From Owenia fusiformis (Eukaryota; Annelida; Polychaeta; Sabellida; Oweniidae): a stretch of 64,000 nt of DNA. Within the stretch, counting starts at the first letter, position 1, and each line of letters starts with the position of its first letter. A program made the position numbers and the translations under genes. The notes below the pieces were generated by a model that was not told where the DNA came from, did no database searches, and saw only the letters and a list, made by a program, of their open reading frames with translations. Where the stretch lies: positions 2,480,001-2,544,000 of the forward strand of contig CAIIXF020000009.1 in assembly GCA_903813345.2 (NCBI GenBank). The letters are read 5' to 3'. This document shows positions 11,774 through 24,373 of the stretch, piece by piece.

Positions 11774-13469
11774 CAAGACATTTTAGGCGAGCACATTCAT
11801 TGTTGCGTCTTACTAATGTTTTTATATTTTACTACAACTTTCAATAAAACTATTTGAACATTGCTGACTTAATGAACAACAGACTGATGTATTCACTGTT
11901 TATTGTTCATGGTGATTAATTTTGGACTGGGAAATATTGACGATGGTTTAATATTGTTATTCAATTACAAAACTGAAGAGAAAATACTAAAATGTTTTCT
12001 AAGTAAATCAAGAAATTGAAACATCTTAGCGCTCATCCAGTCAAAAGGAAAACAAACAACATCATAACAAATGTTTGATCTTCAAAACCAAAGTACAATG
12101 TACAATTAATACACATCCTCATCATTAAGAAATAATTTTCACAATCACAGTCACAGGACCTAAAGTTTGAAAATCAGCTCTGTAGGACTGAGCACAAATA
12201 TTCATAGAGCGGTGAACCTTTCTTTGTATGTAATATTTACCTCGGATACGACGTGTTTGAATCAAACCAACTGTCCAAACAGTACCATTTCAATATCATT
12301 CAACCGTGCAATGACCGCGATTATTAACATTTTAATTGCCTTACGTTATTTACAATCAGTTTGATACACGAGATTCTCCGACTCTGGTACTTTGTTTTCC
12401 GTTTAATTTAATCGAACCTTTCCGTTTCAATGCACATGGAATATTCTGTTGACGTAAAACGAGGATAAAATTGCAAATTATCTATTCAGGTGGGACCGCA
12501 TGTCCTTGATTTAAAATACGTTATCCTTCTTCACCTATACTATACCTTACCCCTAGAAATGCATAAGACATTCTGTTGTATTCACATTGTATTGTTTTGT
12601 ATATTTTTGAAAGTACCTTATTAACATCTAACAGTCATCCAATAAACCATTCATAAGCAGCAGACACATAAAACACAAATAACACAATCATTACTGATAA
12701 GCCAAATGGGTTGCTTATGAACACCAAATGCAAGGTATAGTAGACTGTTCATATCTATCATAGAATGTTTCGAAATGAGTATCAAATTGCATATGGTTGA
12801 TTTAGCATCGACCATGGTATACATATTTAGCGACCTCCCCTCCCAAAGAAAAATAGACGTAACCGTTGCAATTGTATTGTCAATCATAAAAGTTTATTGA
12901 CTTTGAGCTAATTTTTTATTATTTCGAGCATGGACAATAAACTTAGTACTAAATCATTCTCTTAGACTTCATCCGTGTAACATTTTCAAGCTGGTAAGGC
13001 TTTTCCACTGGTGATGTTATACTTCCTATCGCCTCACGACTGTAATATATGATGTAACGGTAGTAATGCTGTAGGATAGCACTATAATAACACTAGTTGA
13101 TGTGACTTAAAGAAATACACAAAACAGATTTATTAGCACATGCGTGTATAATTGTCTAATCAAGGAATGGTATAAAACCAATTCAACGATTCCCATCTGC
13201 TCGTAATACTGGCTTATAGTTAACATTTTTGACTTTCGAAGACGAACGAACAAGCCTAGAGATTCACGACCAACGGCATGCATTTCATCAAGGGCCTCCA
13301 TGCCAGTTGATTGTCGTCAAACCTTAGATAGCTAACATAGATAGTAATTATTATTATTCATTGGTTTCTTGAACATGTAATGTACATCGAGATAGTCCAA
13401 TAAAGCAAATAACAAATAAAACATTCATGTACATGCATGGCAAAACATAATACTTGCAATCTAATTTTA
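11774..13469. other. No supported gene
   Basis: Short frames only. Nothing recognisable on either strand. Confidence 0.5.
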
Positions 13470-14001
13470 ACAATCACTAAGTACTAAGTAGCATAAAATG
13501 ATTTCACGTCAGTTTTGTTTAACAACTCTTTGGTAATATTATGAACTCTTGTAAAATAATCACCAATTGTTTCATTAATTGCACCATCGTGCGCTAACAA
13601 GGAGTATAAAGATCGACTTCTTGTATTAAAATGAGAAAAACTATTGTTTATACTTATTATTTTACTGAGATATAAAGATCGAGCTAGTTTTAGTTCTGAT
13701 TGAGAACAACAACACCTATTGTATTTTTCGAATTACAGAAGAAACAAAATCGTTTCGATTTTTCTACTTTGAAGTATCGACCTCGTTCAATTGGGAAGTT
13801 ATGCATCGATAACCGTACCTGAGCAATAGATGCATGTTTCACTAGTTTATAGCTTCTAAATTTACCTGGAGCATCATTTGTTCTGTTGATGTCTTGTATA
13901 AACACGCTTTTGTATTCTTTTTCTAAATTTGTCATTGTAGATTTAATTAAATTATAAATTTTGACTTTATCACATGACTGTATTGATTTTTTGTATATCA
14001 A
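13470..14001 (-). mobile_element. C-terminal fragment of a LINE-type retroelement
   Basis: The minus-strand frame 14001-13690 (103 codons) contains AQVRLSMHNFPIERGRY followed by RFCFFC. This pattern, an (R)LS/TAHN-PIE-GRY block then Cys-x2-Cys, is characteristic of the tail of several invertebrate LINE ORF2 proteins. In a shifted frame, coding-like sequence continues to about 13470 (SRSLYSLLAHDGAINE). The frameshift near 13690 shows it is inactive. The upstream reverse transcriptase is not seen. A second fragment with the same block lies at 29315-29640. Confidence 0.65.
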
Positions 14002-15127
14002 TATTTTTATTGGATATTGACAAAATCCGAGTGATAAATGAAAAGAAGCTCCAATATTAATACTAAGAGAGTAGATATTTAATCAGTGAAGTTCATCGAG
14101 CAGGTCTTCCTTATTTTAAGAATATTGAAATAGCGATATTATAGTGTATCCCATTAATCGTAGCCCTTGAATTTTTATTTCACTACAACTCAAGATGAGC
14201 TGCTTGTCTTTTCTTCCTTTCTTTTCGGATAAATTTCTGTATTCTAACTTAACAGACGTAAGACAATACATATCGCTGGTTGTCAAATGAATAAATAACA
14301 CTCTTAGTCGTATAACTGATAGTATCATCCCAACAACAGACAACTTAATAAGACCGATCACTGCGGATTACGTCAATTACCATGGCCTGGAAAAAACCGT
14401 ACCTGTCTAATCCAATTTTCTATCTGAGTAATCACAAGAAAGTGACACATATGTATCATTAATCATTATGTACAAAACGACCAAATGTGTAATTGAAGGG
14501 GACGTATTAGAATTGTATATGGCCAAATACTTTCATGTATACAACAAACTGAATTTCGTGTGAGAACCAATATTTCCTATTGACACAAATCAGTATCAAG
14601 CAAAGGTAACGGCCGTAACCTTCGCATCAAAGATGGTGGTTGGTAGCCTAAGTGTCGATTTCGATATTTATAAGTTTTCATCGAATTAAACTACGTTATA
14701 GTTGACGTAATGCTTTGATATTTGAACTATATAAGGCTTAGATGACATGGAAACTCTAGTGGAGTATGATAATTCGCTCATATACCATGCGTAGACACCA
14801 CAGTCCAATGATACCTTCCACCGTTTAAGGGAAGGTAACTGGGATTTGGGCTTTTGTTACAAATGATAAGAAAACTCATATGCGGTGAAGTTGTAACGTT
14901 ACGAGAGTTTATAATAAAGAGCTAAAATGTCCAGTTATCACGTATTGAATACTAACATGGCCGTTACCGTATCATTCATTTCCAGTACTACACATTTACA
15001 TTCCCTTAAGATTTTTTTCTCATTTAGAATTTGCCCCCCCCCCTTGTTAGCTTCTGGACCCGCCACTGGGTTCTCACGTGTCTATATATTGAAACTGATC
15101 GGGACAAAGTGAACAAAGTTAACATTT
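14002..15127. other. No supported gene
   Basis: Only short frames. A poly-C run near 15035, followed by CTGGACCCGCCACTGG, resembles the terminus of a hAT-type MITE, but no partner end was found. Confidence 0.4.
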
Positions 15128-15325
15128 CACCCGGGTTATATTCGCGAACAATACCAATGGTAATACGAATAATGGGTGACGTCATAACGGCGGGGCGTAA
15201 TAATGCCCGCCGTAATCGTAATATAGACCTCAGAGCAGGAATTGTATCGACGAATACAAACCTTAGGGCTAGGCACAAAAACGTTTGTGCCCAGCCCTGA
15301 GGTCTGTATTCGTCGATATAACACA
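15128..15325. repeat. GC-rich palindrome cluster with ~37-bp hairpin
   Basis: Arms 15245-15281 and 15283-15320 are inverted copies around GGGCTAGGCACAAAAACG. A second dyad, GCGGGGCG...CGCCCGC-like, lies at 15190-15215. The block is clearly richer in CpG than its surroundings and resembles a foldback MITE. The overlapping short frames on both strands are consequences of the palindrome. Confidence 0.75.
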
Positions 15326-16321
15326 TGCTCTCCGGTCTATATTTAAGAAATATATCACTGTATATACATAATAAAGTATTTTAGATATGAAAGGATGAGA
15401 CAAACTGCACAGTAGTAAAACACGAATAAGAATCTAACTGCATAAAGGTTGAAACACGTTTCTAGAAGTTGATGTCATGTTAGATTCAAGGTTATAGCCA
15501 GGCATGGGCGGGCTGCCTCGCCCAAAATACTCAGAAAGAATCACATCGATAAATGGGCGTAGCTAGGCACGAGGCAAAAGTCGTTTAGGATAGAAATCTA
15601 CATTTTGATTGATAACATGAAATGATAACATCTAATGATATGATGCTTTTCCTTTGATTAAACATGAAAATAATCACAATTAATGGAATGATGAGAGTTG
15701 ATGGTGATGTCGAAGTCGACTCATCGGGCATACTACTCAAGGGTATTTCAAAGATATCATGCACACGTTAGGAAATCTATTAACAATACCAAGCTGTTTT
15801 TTTCTTCATGTCGGACCGGGATTTTTCGAACAAATTCGCTCGATGATTAATGTTGCAAGGTGTGCAACAAGGCATCCCATATCGCGCATTCTGTATTCTC
15901 GACAAATATATATTTGCAAATGAGTATCATATTGTCTTAAACATCTTCGCTATAGCGGTATAGGTTCTGGAAATCTAATAGGACAAATTTGAAATTCATG
16001 ATACCATGGGCGCCTGTTTCGTCTGTTTTGCGCGCTTGTTTCCCGTTATATCCCCATCTACAGCGCCGATGGTACATTTAATGCAGAATACAAATGATGG
16101 TGAAATATCACCTCCTATTTAGGTAGAACGACAACATTGGTAGGGATCGACAGATTAATCCGCAACGACGGAGCATTCTATTTTTCATAAAAACACTAAA
16201 AAAGTCACAATTTATTTTTTAAATCATATTATGTTTTGTCCAATAACTGTTTAATGGCATGATATAGTGGCATCATACTGTAAAATTTGTTTTCAACATC
16301 TGAATGTACTAATGAGTTCTA
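15326..16321. other. No supported gene
   Basis: Around 15500-15570 there is a short dyad (TATAGCCAGGC and GCGTAGCTAGGC) resembling hAT-MITE termini. Otherwise nothing is recognised. Confidence 0.4.
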
Positions 16322-16360
16322 CAGGGTGTCCCGAAAGTGGGAGACCCCCCCCCTAGACGT
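16322..16360 (+). mobile_element. Solitary CAGGGTGTCCC mariner-type terminus
   Basis: TA-CAGGGTGTCCCGAAAGTGG matches the terminal pattern of the other CAGGGTG elements. No inverted partner was found downstream, so it is either a truncated element or a chance match. Confidence 0.4.
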
Positions 16361-16979
16361 ACATATGTCAATGTCTCCATAGTTAGTGTCATACATCACT
16401 TTAAATCTGATCCAAAGTTAAATTGATTCGCCAAGTATTGTGGTTCAACTCACAAATGGGAAAAGTTACAGGCATTTCAAAATGTAGTTATTGACCAAAA
16501 TTAAATTTTGCACCGAATTAATAGTCGATGGTCCCCCTATGTCATAGTAACAGCAGCAATAGTTTTCAGATATGACCCTCTCAAAATTTTATATAAATTG
16601 TTTTTCTTTTCTCCTACCCCGGATTTTTCCATTTGACTAATCGGTTTATATCCCGTTGCTATATGATAGCTAGGCAAAATATAGGACCAAAATTAAGTTG
16701 GAATAATACCAAATAAAGCATTTAATATGTATTTTCTTTCTAAAACACTAATTTTATTCGTAGCACTTCTTGAAATATGAATGTTAAAGACAAAAACGAC
16801 TTGAACTTGAAATGGTTGATTATTCAATTACGAGCTCCGTTGATTCTCACGATACCTGCTATCTTTACAAGTGAATACGTTTAGTTCTAGAAAATCTATT
16901 ACCTCGGTTTTTGTTTTATTTGGAAGATAATAATGATAGAAAATATAGCATGTATCACTCTAAATAACTACATTGAAAA

Positions 16980-17285
16980 CAAATGTCCATCCCTAGGTCA
17001 AGTTGGTCTCTATTTGACCTTTGAAATAATTAATAATATTGATGGAAACGTAACTTGACTGTATTTCCAATACCTCCAAATTTTCTCAATTTTTTTCTTC
17101 AATTACAATAGGTCGAAAATTGATGATAAAGATGAATTTTTGAAAATCGTCATTCCAATGTATACCAATGGGTATCCAATTAGTATTTTCATCGTAGGTT
17201 AAGTAAATAAAATTTCAAAGGTAAAGAGGCTTTAACACGTAGTTCAATGGGGGGAAAAAGGTTGCCAAACTTATGGAGGGGAGTG
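16980..17285 (-). mobile_element. Tc1-like MITE, right part
   Basis: It ends GGTTGCCAAACTTATGGAGG...GAGTG-TA, the inverted form of the CACTCCCCTCC terminus. It carries the family's internal block CAATTACAATAGGTCG near 17103. The left terminal repeat is absent. Confidence 0.65.
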
Positions 17286-17356
17286 TACCTTCTCTGGAAA
17301 AACAAGGAACAAGGTTTACAACAACAAAGTCAATCCAATCATTAAATATAGTTATA

Positions 17357-18148
17357 CGGGGTGATCCAGAAGTAACGTCAAATGTGTTGCCATTTCAATA
17401 TTAGTTCACTAACCATCTTGGAACTCGGTACAGATGTTCCCCATACATCACTGAGATGATATCTAAAAAATAAAGCTTGTACTATTTGATTGTTTCATTT
17501 CATTTCATTATATAATGTCACAAACAATATATTTTAGTTGATCATTTTATTTTGTGAGAATGTATTCAACCAAGCATCACAATGGGAAATATACGACCGG
17601 AACGGATGAATATTTTTTACTTGGATAATGCCAAAGTAAACAAATCCATCCTGATAGCTAGTACAGTGCATCAGTTGAGACTGTCACAACTTAAGCATGC
17701 CCCATATTCCCCTTATCTTGCCAAGAGTGGCATTGACTTACATGGTGAACTTAAATGGAAGCTAAATAAGTGGAATCACTTTTCAAACCTCAGATGATTT
17801 GAGAATCTAAGCATAAACACAAGGAGCTCATAAAGATGTGGAAGCATTCCGAAAATGAGTTATCATAGATTTCGAGATCAGTCTGCAGAGTGGGCACTAC
17901 GATGAAAAATATATTGTTAATGGACAGTTGAGCAGTGTGTAGAAAATGTCCGATGTGCTTCCCCTGGTGTGTTTGAAACTAGGCGAGTAGGTGCCGTAGC
18001 CAAGAGGTTGCGAGTTCGAGACGCGTGTGCTCCTTGTGTTTATTTATTGTTAATGGTGATATTTATGGAGAGCAATATGTTTACAATTATTGAGCAATGA
18101 AATGGAGTTTTTTTGCAGGATCTTTGACGTTACTTCTGGAACGCCCTG
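17357..18148 (+). mobile_element. Internally deleted mariner-like transposon
   Basis: The ends match as inverted repeats: left CGGGGTGATCCAGAAGTAAC, right GTTACTTCTGGAACGCCCTG. The left end is preceded by TA and the right is followed by TG, a one-base change from TA. A transposase remnant inside (17615-17770) reads FYLDNAKVNKS then APYSPYLAKSGIDLHGELKW. These are the catalytic DN block and the PYSPDLAPSD-type block of mariner transposases. At about 790 bp it is shorter than an intact mariner, and the N-terminal domain is not seen. Confidence 0.85.
17582..17797 (+). pseudogene. Mariner transposase fragment
   Basis: A 71-codon frame holds the second half of the catalytic core: FYLDNAKVNKS, with the second catalytic Asp, and the conserved SPYLAKSGIDLHGELKW block in which the third acidic position should lie. 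Intact mariner transposases are about 340-350 residues, so this is a remnant. It sits centrally in the TIR element 17357-18148 and is read left to right. Confidence 0.75.
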
Positions 18149-18780
18149 TGCATTACTTTTGGCACAGTGCTTGATCATTTTTGCTAATATGCCAATCACA
18201 TCGTATGTTACTCCTTTGCCGTTGCATCTGATGACCGTCTATCTCAGATCGCTCTGCTACTGTATATAGATTGCCTCCATTTAATTCATCTTAGTGTATG
18301 TCAAAAGTGTGGATGATTAAATCTTACTTATCACAAGCAAAGAGACTAGAACGAGAACCATTTGAGTTGTTCAGGCTGACACAAAATATCGCATTCTGAT
18401 TAAATAGATTAAATAGGGACCTCATTAATAAAGGTTGATTTATCTGTAACCTGAGCAATTACCTAAGGGTGTCTATTTTGATAAATCAGAAGCAGTGAAG
18501 CTTGACTTGGTCACTCTAACACAGAATAGAGCGATCAGACGAAAATAATTGGTTTACTGACCTCGTTCATAAATGTTGACATTAATGCAACCGTTTACCA
18601 AGGATGATGTGCTCAATCGTATTTAGTAAAATATATTAATCATATGTTTTATGGCAAGTAGACATCTACTTCATCATCGGTTTAATCATTGTACCTAAAA
18701 TGCACGACAGTGAATAATAGGTAAATTAAATGTATATCCGTACTGTAAGCAAATTGGTATATGCTCCAGAGGGTAATTGG
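18149..18780. other. No supported gene
   Basis: No domain or repeat recognised. Confidence 0.5.
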
Positions 18781-18917
18781 TCAACTCAACCCCATAGACA
18801 ACTTATCTCTAGATAACGCAACCCCTAGACAACTTAACCTCAAGACAACTCATCCCCTGGATAACTCATCCCCTAAACAACTCATCCCTTAAAAGCCACC
18901 CTCTAGACAACTCCTCC
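18781..18917 (+). repeat. 16-bp minisatellite
   Basis: About eight degenerate copies of a unit like CCCCTAGACAACTCAT. The starts of the CAACT block fall at 18782, 18799, 18814, 18830, 18846, 18862, 18878 and 18908, i.e. steps of 15-17 bp with one double step. No coding role is suggested because 16 is not a multiple of three. Confidence 0.85.
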
Positions 18918-19644
18918 TTTCCACATAACGCTTAGTCTAAGGTATTACTGGAAAGGAAAACTTAAATTAAACTGCATCTTAAACACATTATCTTGAAGTA
19001 CTATTATTGTTCTTTTTTGTTGATAAAACTAAAATTCCTTGAAGTCAATGTCAAAGCACTAGAAATTCTTGTGTTTGTTCCCGAGGTTTTTAGAAATGTT
19101 TAAATTCATTTGTCTTATTTATTATCATATTGTATCTCCCACATAAAAATTAGCTCTTGTTCCTTACAAACACTCAAATTTCAAATTGACGAATGCACGA
19201 TTTATTGGCGTCTATTTAAAGAGTTGAGAATCAGATTTAAAGGTGATATACTGAGATACAATTATTACTAGGAACTAGCGTTTTCTGTAATTATTCCTGA
19301 CCCGAACCGCCATTGGTCAAGTACGCTATGGATAATTGTGTTGCAATTGCCAATCGAAAGACTAAACAACACTCCGATCAGTCGTATTAGTGAGCACGTC
19401 AACAGTTTAATGTCGCACAAAAAGCTACCTTGTAGTTACATTATTAATTCCAGACACCCACCCCCTTGTTTCCTATTAAAAACGGTTGACACCTGCGAAA
19501 AATATATCAGCATGTACCTTGTTGGCAAGTCTGATATTCATTAATAGGGTTGTATATGTTGGCTTCACCATATAATAGTGCAAAGGAAGTTTAAAATTTG
19601 AAAAACTCAGAAATATTTTCAATATAATTTTTTTCAATAACCAG

Positions 19645-21145
19645 AGGTTGGCAACCTTAGCTCCCTCACTGGACTACGTGTTAAAGCCCCTTTATGTCTG
19701 AATTTTAATTTACAGAACCGGCAAGGAAAATACTTGTAATATTGATGAAAATGTTATAAAAATGTTGACTTCATTCCAAATGCCTCCAAATTATAGGTAT
19801 CGATATGGTGAACTGAATTCAACAATGTTTTTCTCTTAACCAATTATTGAAAACATTTTGTAAAAAACACGGTCGTTTATATAATGTTAACTGATTGGCA
19901 ACAATTTAATGCAAAAGTTATTGATATATATCTTATATAACTGTTTTTGTTACCTTTTTTTTGTTTTTTAGTGCAATTGTTTTTTGTTCCTTTCTACCAA
20001 TTTTTGAGAATGAAATAAAATGTCTCTCCGAAATCGAACCTTGTTGGAACAAAATAGCATACACAACGTTTTCTTAGACCTCTCAATATTATAGTTATAC
20101 AAGGAAATTATGGTTGATTCAACAAAAAGTATACAAAAACGTAAAACAAACCCCCCAACATTGATAAAAATTAAGATAAACCTTTTATTTCATACTTTTT
20201 TAAAATCAACCAAACTTTCCTTTGTTACAAATATATAAGCACAAGTGCCAAAGGGAAAGGACCAAAGGTTGTAATGGAACTTAGCAAGAAAAAGCAAACT
20301 CTAAGTGCATACCAGTCAAGATTGAGAGACCTAAACACGTTGTGTTTATGTCGTTTTGTTTCAATGAGGTTCGGATAGATGTTTCATTTCATTCGGAAAA
20401 TATGACACAAATAACAAAAGGAGTGTTTAGTGTGTTTTCTAAAACGATATAGAACAAAAGTATTTATATTTATTTCAAATTATAATGTTACCCATCCAAA
20501 ATATGACGATGTTTATACATGTATATTTTTTATATATAAAATTGATTTGTCAAATTTTTTGTACGCTAAGTGTTCAGCTTACTCTATGCTTTAAAGTCAT
20601 TTTTGAAAATCTTTTTTCGCTTCCTGTGTTATTTCAAAACGAGGAGTTTTTTTGAAAAATAGTTTTGACTTTGAAGGCCTATAACTTTTTTAAACCTGAA
20701 GAAACGTATCAATTTCTTATTAAATACAGTAAGCAAATTCAATTGACTACCTAAGTTGTATTTTTTGCAACACCTTGGATGGATAAATATTCTGTCATAT
20801 GACTTGCGGCAGATCCATCATTTCCATTTGGTTTTCAATGGAATGTCGGTTTTTAAAAATTCATCAGATTTATCTGATTGTAATTGAGGGAAAACATTGG
20901 GAACATTTGGAGGCATTGCATTACCTTGCACGTAATGTAATGCCTTGTTCGCATATGCTCCGATCCATCGGCCGGCGTCCGGCCGATTGAGTGTTTTGTT
21001 CAATATTGTATTCAATTTTGAATAAAATACTCAATCGGCCGGGCGCCGTAGTGAAAATCGGAGCAAATGTGACCAAGGCATGAATGAAAATTCAGACTTA
21101 ATAATTATGTAGTTCAATGAGGGAGCTCAGGTTGCCAAACATGCA
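19645..21145. mobile_element. Decayed long Tc1-like element of the CACTCCCCTCC family
   Basis: Eroded ends (GGCAACCTTAGCTCCCTCAC at left, GAGGGAGCTCAGGTTGCCAAAC at right) match the subterminal part of the family. Removing the inserted palindromic MITE (20940-21081) leaves about 1.36 kb, close to the length of full Tc1 transposons. Around 20250-20330 a frame reads MELSKKKQTLSAYQSRL, which might be the start of a Tc1 helix-turn-helix region, but this is weak. Part of the element is also found inverted at about 43530-43740. Confidence 0.55.
20940..21081. mobile_element. Palindromic MITE, copy 2 of 3
   Basis: A 142-bp foldback of the same family as 3922-4063 and 24231-24372, inserted within the decayed Tc1-like element 19645-21145. 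Both arms carry CGGCCGATTGAGT or its inverse. Confidence 0.9.
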
Positions 21146-22115
21146 GTTTTTAACTGTATAATTATATGTAACTGTCTTGTAATTGATTTTGTGAGGAAAC
21201 CAAGTGTTTGGTTTGAAACAAAATAAAATCTTGAATCTTGAATCTATTTAGTATTATGAAAAAATATTGCAAACATTAGGTGAAACTGGAACTCGCACGC
21301 TGTAATGTCATTAAGGTGGCAATTAAAGTATGTTTTGAACATTATTTTATCGTACAAATATTTTCTAAACAGCATATATTGCAATTGCAAATAACAAATT
21401 TTATTTATTGCAATTTGGAAAATATATCGTGGAGAGGTAAAACAATTTGAAATAGCTAATTATAGCCAATAGCCTCATAACTGATGGACAAATCTTTCGC
21501 TGTGTAACTGCAACGATCGTTCTAATCGTACGAGTTCCATTGAATGTTATTTTCATAATGAACTTGTATTTAGAAAGTGTATAATATCCAAATTAAAGAA
21601 GTATCTCCGGAAATTAAAATCTTCATCGAAGGGATCCAATTTGGCTAAAGCTGTAATGCCATTCCAGATAAGGTTCAGTTAAGTAAATTTGCATGCAGCG
21701 TATGAATAAAAACTTTAAAATACGTACATTTATTATATTGACAAGCAGGTGCAATCTAATTATACCTGCTATACCTTGGTTTGTAAAAGTAACAAACTTA
21801 ACAATTGATAACACATATTTGAAACATAATTAGTAAAAATAAGAACGACAAAAATAAAACTCCAGATATAACGACGTTACGTAATAATTCTTCCAGAGGT
21901 AAACCGTATGCTATGTCTATAAATCCTATGTGTTTGTTGTTGAGCAGTGAAATACAGATAATTGAATTAATGACTTATATTACCCTGTATTTTCGAGATA
22001 GAGAAATGCTATTCAGTTCCATCGATTATGAAAAGTGAACCCTACGGCACATTTATTTTTTCTTCATCTGCTTAAAATGCCTTTAAGGAATCATCAACGG
22101 AAATAATTGGATAAT
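21146..22115. other. No supported gene
   Basis: AT-rich sequence, nothing recognised. Confidence 0.5.
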
Positions 22116-22880
22116 GGGGGGTTTAAGATTAGCGTAAATAACCCATTCACCTATACCTAGTATACGTAGTTTGGTATTACACTAAGCGGTATTTTACCTA
22201 AGTTACAGGGTTTGCGATACGTAATTCCCTATAAATGGCCGAATATAGGTAATTCGAAAACGTATGTTTTATCCAACAAATTATGTCATTTGTAGATCAA
22301 ATATCATGTCATTAGACTTTAAAATTGTAACAACAAAATTTCTCATTCGATCTGTATACAAATTAAGTGGTCGAACACATTCTTTGATGCAATAAACGAT
22401 GCCATGCGATAATGCAGGAAATTGTTGAATTTACACATTCTTTTGCTTACATTGTTTCACTTATTGTAAATGTATGAAATCAGCCATTTGCTCGTGGTTT
22501 TAATTGTTTAATTTTACTATTTGGTCACTCTCATTGCTGGAACATGCTAGAAATTTAACATTTTGCCTGAAATCACCGCCCCATTAGCGGGCCCACAAGC
22601 AACACCCCCTCCCATCACAGTACCGTAGCTACACCACTCTCTCTCTCTGAAGTATATAACAGTTCTTGGAGGTGACATGTACTGGTATATGCCATATAAG
22701 CCAAAATTTTTTTTCATTCTATAATTAGTATGTCATTTTTATCATAAATTGTAGCATACGGTTTCGTAGCCTTCTTCAACTCATTTTGCAATACACATTA
22801 CCTATACGCATCCGGAACAAACATACGGATAGGGATAGGTACACGTATATTCTTCACGCTAATCTTAACCTCTCTATTGC
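22116..22880 (+). mobile_element. TIR element A (TTAAGATTAGCG family)
   Basis: Terminal inverted repeats: GGTTTAAGATTAGCGT at the left and its inverse ACGCTAATCTTAACC at the right. The body is shared, in inverted orientation, with 33719-35371, including GGCGGTGA/TCACCGCC and ACGGTTTCGTAGCC blocks. A (CT)n run lies at 22636-22650. No transposase is visible, so it is a non-autonomous DNA element of unknown superfamily. Confidence 0.8.
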
Positions 22881-23011
22881 AGCCCTTATCTGTCACCAAA
22901 ACGTTAAAGCGATATCGTTTTTATTCACCGGGTCGACTAGACAAATATTATAAATATGCCTTAGATTGAAGTAAAAACAAAATAACACATACTAAGCCTT
23001 GCAAAATAGTA

Positions 23012-23299
23012 CATTCACTTCCATAAGTTTGGCAACCTTTGTAAACATGCACATTTATCAAACAATTTCCGCACTGCTGAAGAATCAAATTTTTTTCCCA
23101 AAAAACGTTTAATGAGATTTTCGTTGAAATCTTATCGCCACAAAGAGATGGCTGAACACCAAACGAACATAATGCCAAAAACTCATGACTTAACACATAT
23201 TAGCGAAGTTATATAGGAAAACGTATTGTTAAAATGTCCAGTTTGAAATGTTGATCACAAAAAAATCTACAAAGGTTGCCAAACTTATGGAGGGGAGTG
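23012..23299. mobile_element. Short Tc1-like MITE with both TIRs
   Basis: Left end C-ATTCACTTCCATAAGTTTG and right end CAAACTTATGGAGGGGAGTG are inverted copies, with TA on both sides. At 288 bp it is the smallest complete member of the CACTCCCCTCC family seen here. Confidence 0.75.
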
Positions 23300-23302
23300 T
23301 AC

Positions 23303-24230
23303 ATAATGATTAATGTGTAGGTTATATAAGGTATGGCATGTTTTATAAAATAGAGGCCGGTCCCAGACGGGGAATTTCATATCAACCTTATACTATATTG
23401 TTTCAATTATCTCCGTAGTTCAATCAGCTTATATCCGATGATCACAATAAAAACAGCAATCTATTCGTATTTTATTTCATTTATTCCTAATAATGAGAGT
23501 GAGAAATTCATAGAAAGGCTAAAATAGGATCCATATAAATGAAACCCTATTGGACATATCATCTAAGCAATTTGAAAATCAACCTAATGAATAAACAAAA
23601 ATGTATTCAGCGTAAATGCGCAATACAAAAACCTAAACCGAATGTGTCGATCGGATATCTCATCTGAGATAATTATTCATTTAGTATCATTTTTCAAACT
23701 TTTGACGGGTTTATTTATTTTCTGCTTAAAGGGTTCCGATTAGCATCCCGTATAAAAACAATATGGCGGCTCCAGGCGAATCAACTGGATCAGTCCATTT
23801 TTAAGAAATAAGGGGAGTTCTGTAAAATCCAGTTTATTGAAATTGTCTTTGAGATAAAGTAATCCGTTTATAATGATTTTGAAAACGTTATCCAAAGAGT
23901 GATTGCGTTCAAAGAATACATGTACAAAAGCCAATATAAATCCTTGTATTAGAACTGCTTTGTTTCATTTGTAGGATATTTCATATGCCAAGCTGTGTGC
24001 TACGTTATGGGGAAATTTAGATGCCAATTTTTCTTTATTATACACAAATAGAAGATCCTGAAACTTCACCCATAAATGTGGAATTGATTTGTCAAAATAA
24101 AAATCACCCTTTTATAAATGTGTGACGATCTATAATATACTTATGCTTTATAACAGTTAGAGGTGTTGACACAACGACCTCGAACCTGTGAACCCGTGAG
24201 TTTTATTCCGGGATCGGGCCTTTTATACTA
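23303..24230. other. No supported gene
   Basis: No recognised feature. The short minus frame at 23740-23934 has no domain. Confidence 0.5.
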
Positions 24231-24372
24231 ATGCCTTGGTCACATTTGCTCCGATTTTCACTACGGCGCCCGGCCGATTGAGTATTTTGTTCAAAATTGA
24301 ATACAATATTGAACAAAACACTCAATCGGCCGGGCGCCGGCCGATGGGTCGGAGCATATGTGACCCAGGCAT
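24231..24372. mobile_element. Palindromic MITE, copy 3 of 3
   Basis: The best preserved of the three. The arms carry ATGCCTTGGTCACATTTGC and CGGCGCCCGGCCGATTGAG with few mismatches around a TTGAATACAATATTGAA loop. Confidence 0.92.
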
Positions 24373-24373
24373 A

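Noticed and set aside
15024-15326. Overlapping frames of 62-100 codons on both strands
   Set aside because: They arise from the palindrome cluster, where both strands read alike.
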